Shown one piece after another: positions 63,923 through 64,000 of a DNA stretch of 64,000 nucleotides. A model generated the notes under the pieces. It had not been told where the DNA came from. It was given only the letters and a program-made list of their open reading frames with translations, and searched no databases. This DNA comes from an uncultured Prevotellaceae bacterium (GTDB lineage Bacteria > Bacteroidota > Bacteroidia > Bacteroidales > Bacteroidaceae): positions 26,969 to 90,968 of the forward strand of contig CAMJKP010000004.1 of NCBI GenBank assembly GCA_946406435.1, written 5' to 3'. Each line of letters begins with the position of its first letter. The stretch's first letter is position 1. Position numbers and translations under genes: made by a program.

Positions 63923-64000
63923 ATTAGTAGATGGAGGCTCTAGGACCGAGGGCATCCTCTCCTTCGTCGAGTATGCACCTCGGTTACTCATGGTGTTGCC

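Overview
The window is a chromosomal segment of an anaerobic Bacteroidales bacterium, most likely Prevotella or a close relative. The evidence is a SusC/SusD pair, TonB-dependent receptors, BspA-type leucine-rich surface proteins, UpxY-type NusG paralogues, Na+-NQR, and promoters fitting the Bacteroidetes consensus (TTG, 18-20 bp, TAnnTTTG). Nearly all genes lie on the minus strand.

Layout. (1) 1-15.5 kb: most of an aryl-polyene/flexirubin-type type II fatty-acid/polyketide cluster. It has three ketosynthase genes, two acyl carrier proteins, two hot-dog dehydratases, a ketoreductase, a thioesterase, acyltransferases, a methyltransferase and LolA-like transport. It contains an unusual insert of one beta-barrel and three secreted proteins and is cut by the left window edge. 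A NusG paralogue with its own promoter lies just upstream (15.65-16.36 kb) and probably antiterminates the operon. (2) 16.7-20.4 kb: accessory island with a HigBA-like toxin-antitoxin pair, a PD-(D/E)XK nuclease gene broken by one in-frame TGA, an 11-bp-phased inverted array and a DUF6266 gene. (3) 20.5-26.4 kb: complete nqrABCDEF. (4) 26.7-30.3 kb: nucleosidase and M16 protease on the plus strand. (5) 30.5-35 kb: symporter, TonB receptor and FixH/YtkA-like lipoprotein. (6) 35.4-41.6 kb: small peptide, dockerin protein, giant BspA-like protein and a secreted protein with a possible cohesin-like fold, preceded by a structured RNA with its own promoter and terminator. (7) 42.2-44.1 kb: VapE-type ATPase with an unusual palindromic cis-element. 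(8) 44.2-53.8 kb: lipoprotein, cysteine desulfidase plus NhaC transporter, SusCD and a periplasmic binding protein. (9) 54.5-56.6 kb: ECF sigma, anti-sigma and lipoprotein. (10) 57.6-63.1 kb: six-gene nitrogenase-like operon (nifB, nifX-like, nifH, nifX-like, D-like, K-like), with a JAMM metallopeptidase gene upstream.

The most striking result is that the nitrogenase-like operon shares a promoter design with three other transcription units in the window: the FixH-like lipoprotein/TonB receptor, the calycin-like lipoprotein, and the binding protein/SusCD. Each has a TAnnTTTG -7 box and, 53-54 bp upstream, a palindrome TACCA-N6-TGGTA (a half site in one case). This implies one regulon linking outer-membrane uptake to the nitrogenase-like reductase. 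The D-like protein keeps the P-cluster cysteines and the cofactor Cys/His ligands but has lost the Gln191/His195 pair of N2-reducing nitrogenases, and no nifEN is present. A dedicated reductase of another substrate, possibly an organosulfur compound, is therefore more likely than nitrogen fixation.

The genome is rich in dispersed palindromic repeats. Several families sit between genes of one operon, and some have become in-frame coding sequence. A second novelty candidate is a two-part cis-element found twice: a terminal-inverted-repeat block followed by a 112-bp box that is about 97% identical between the copies.
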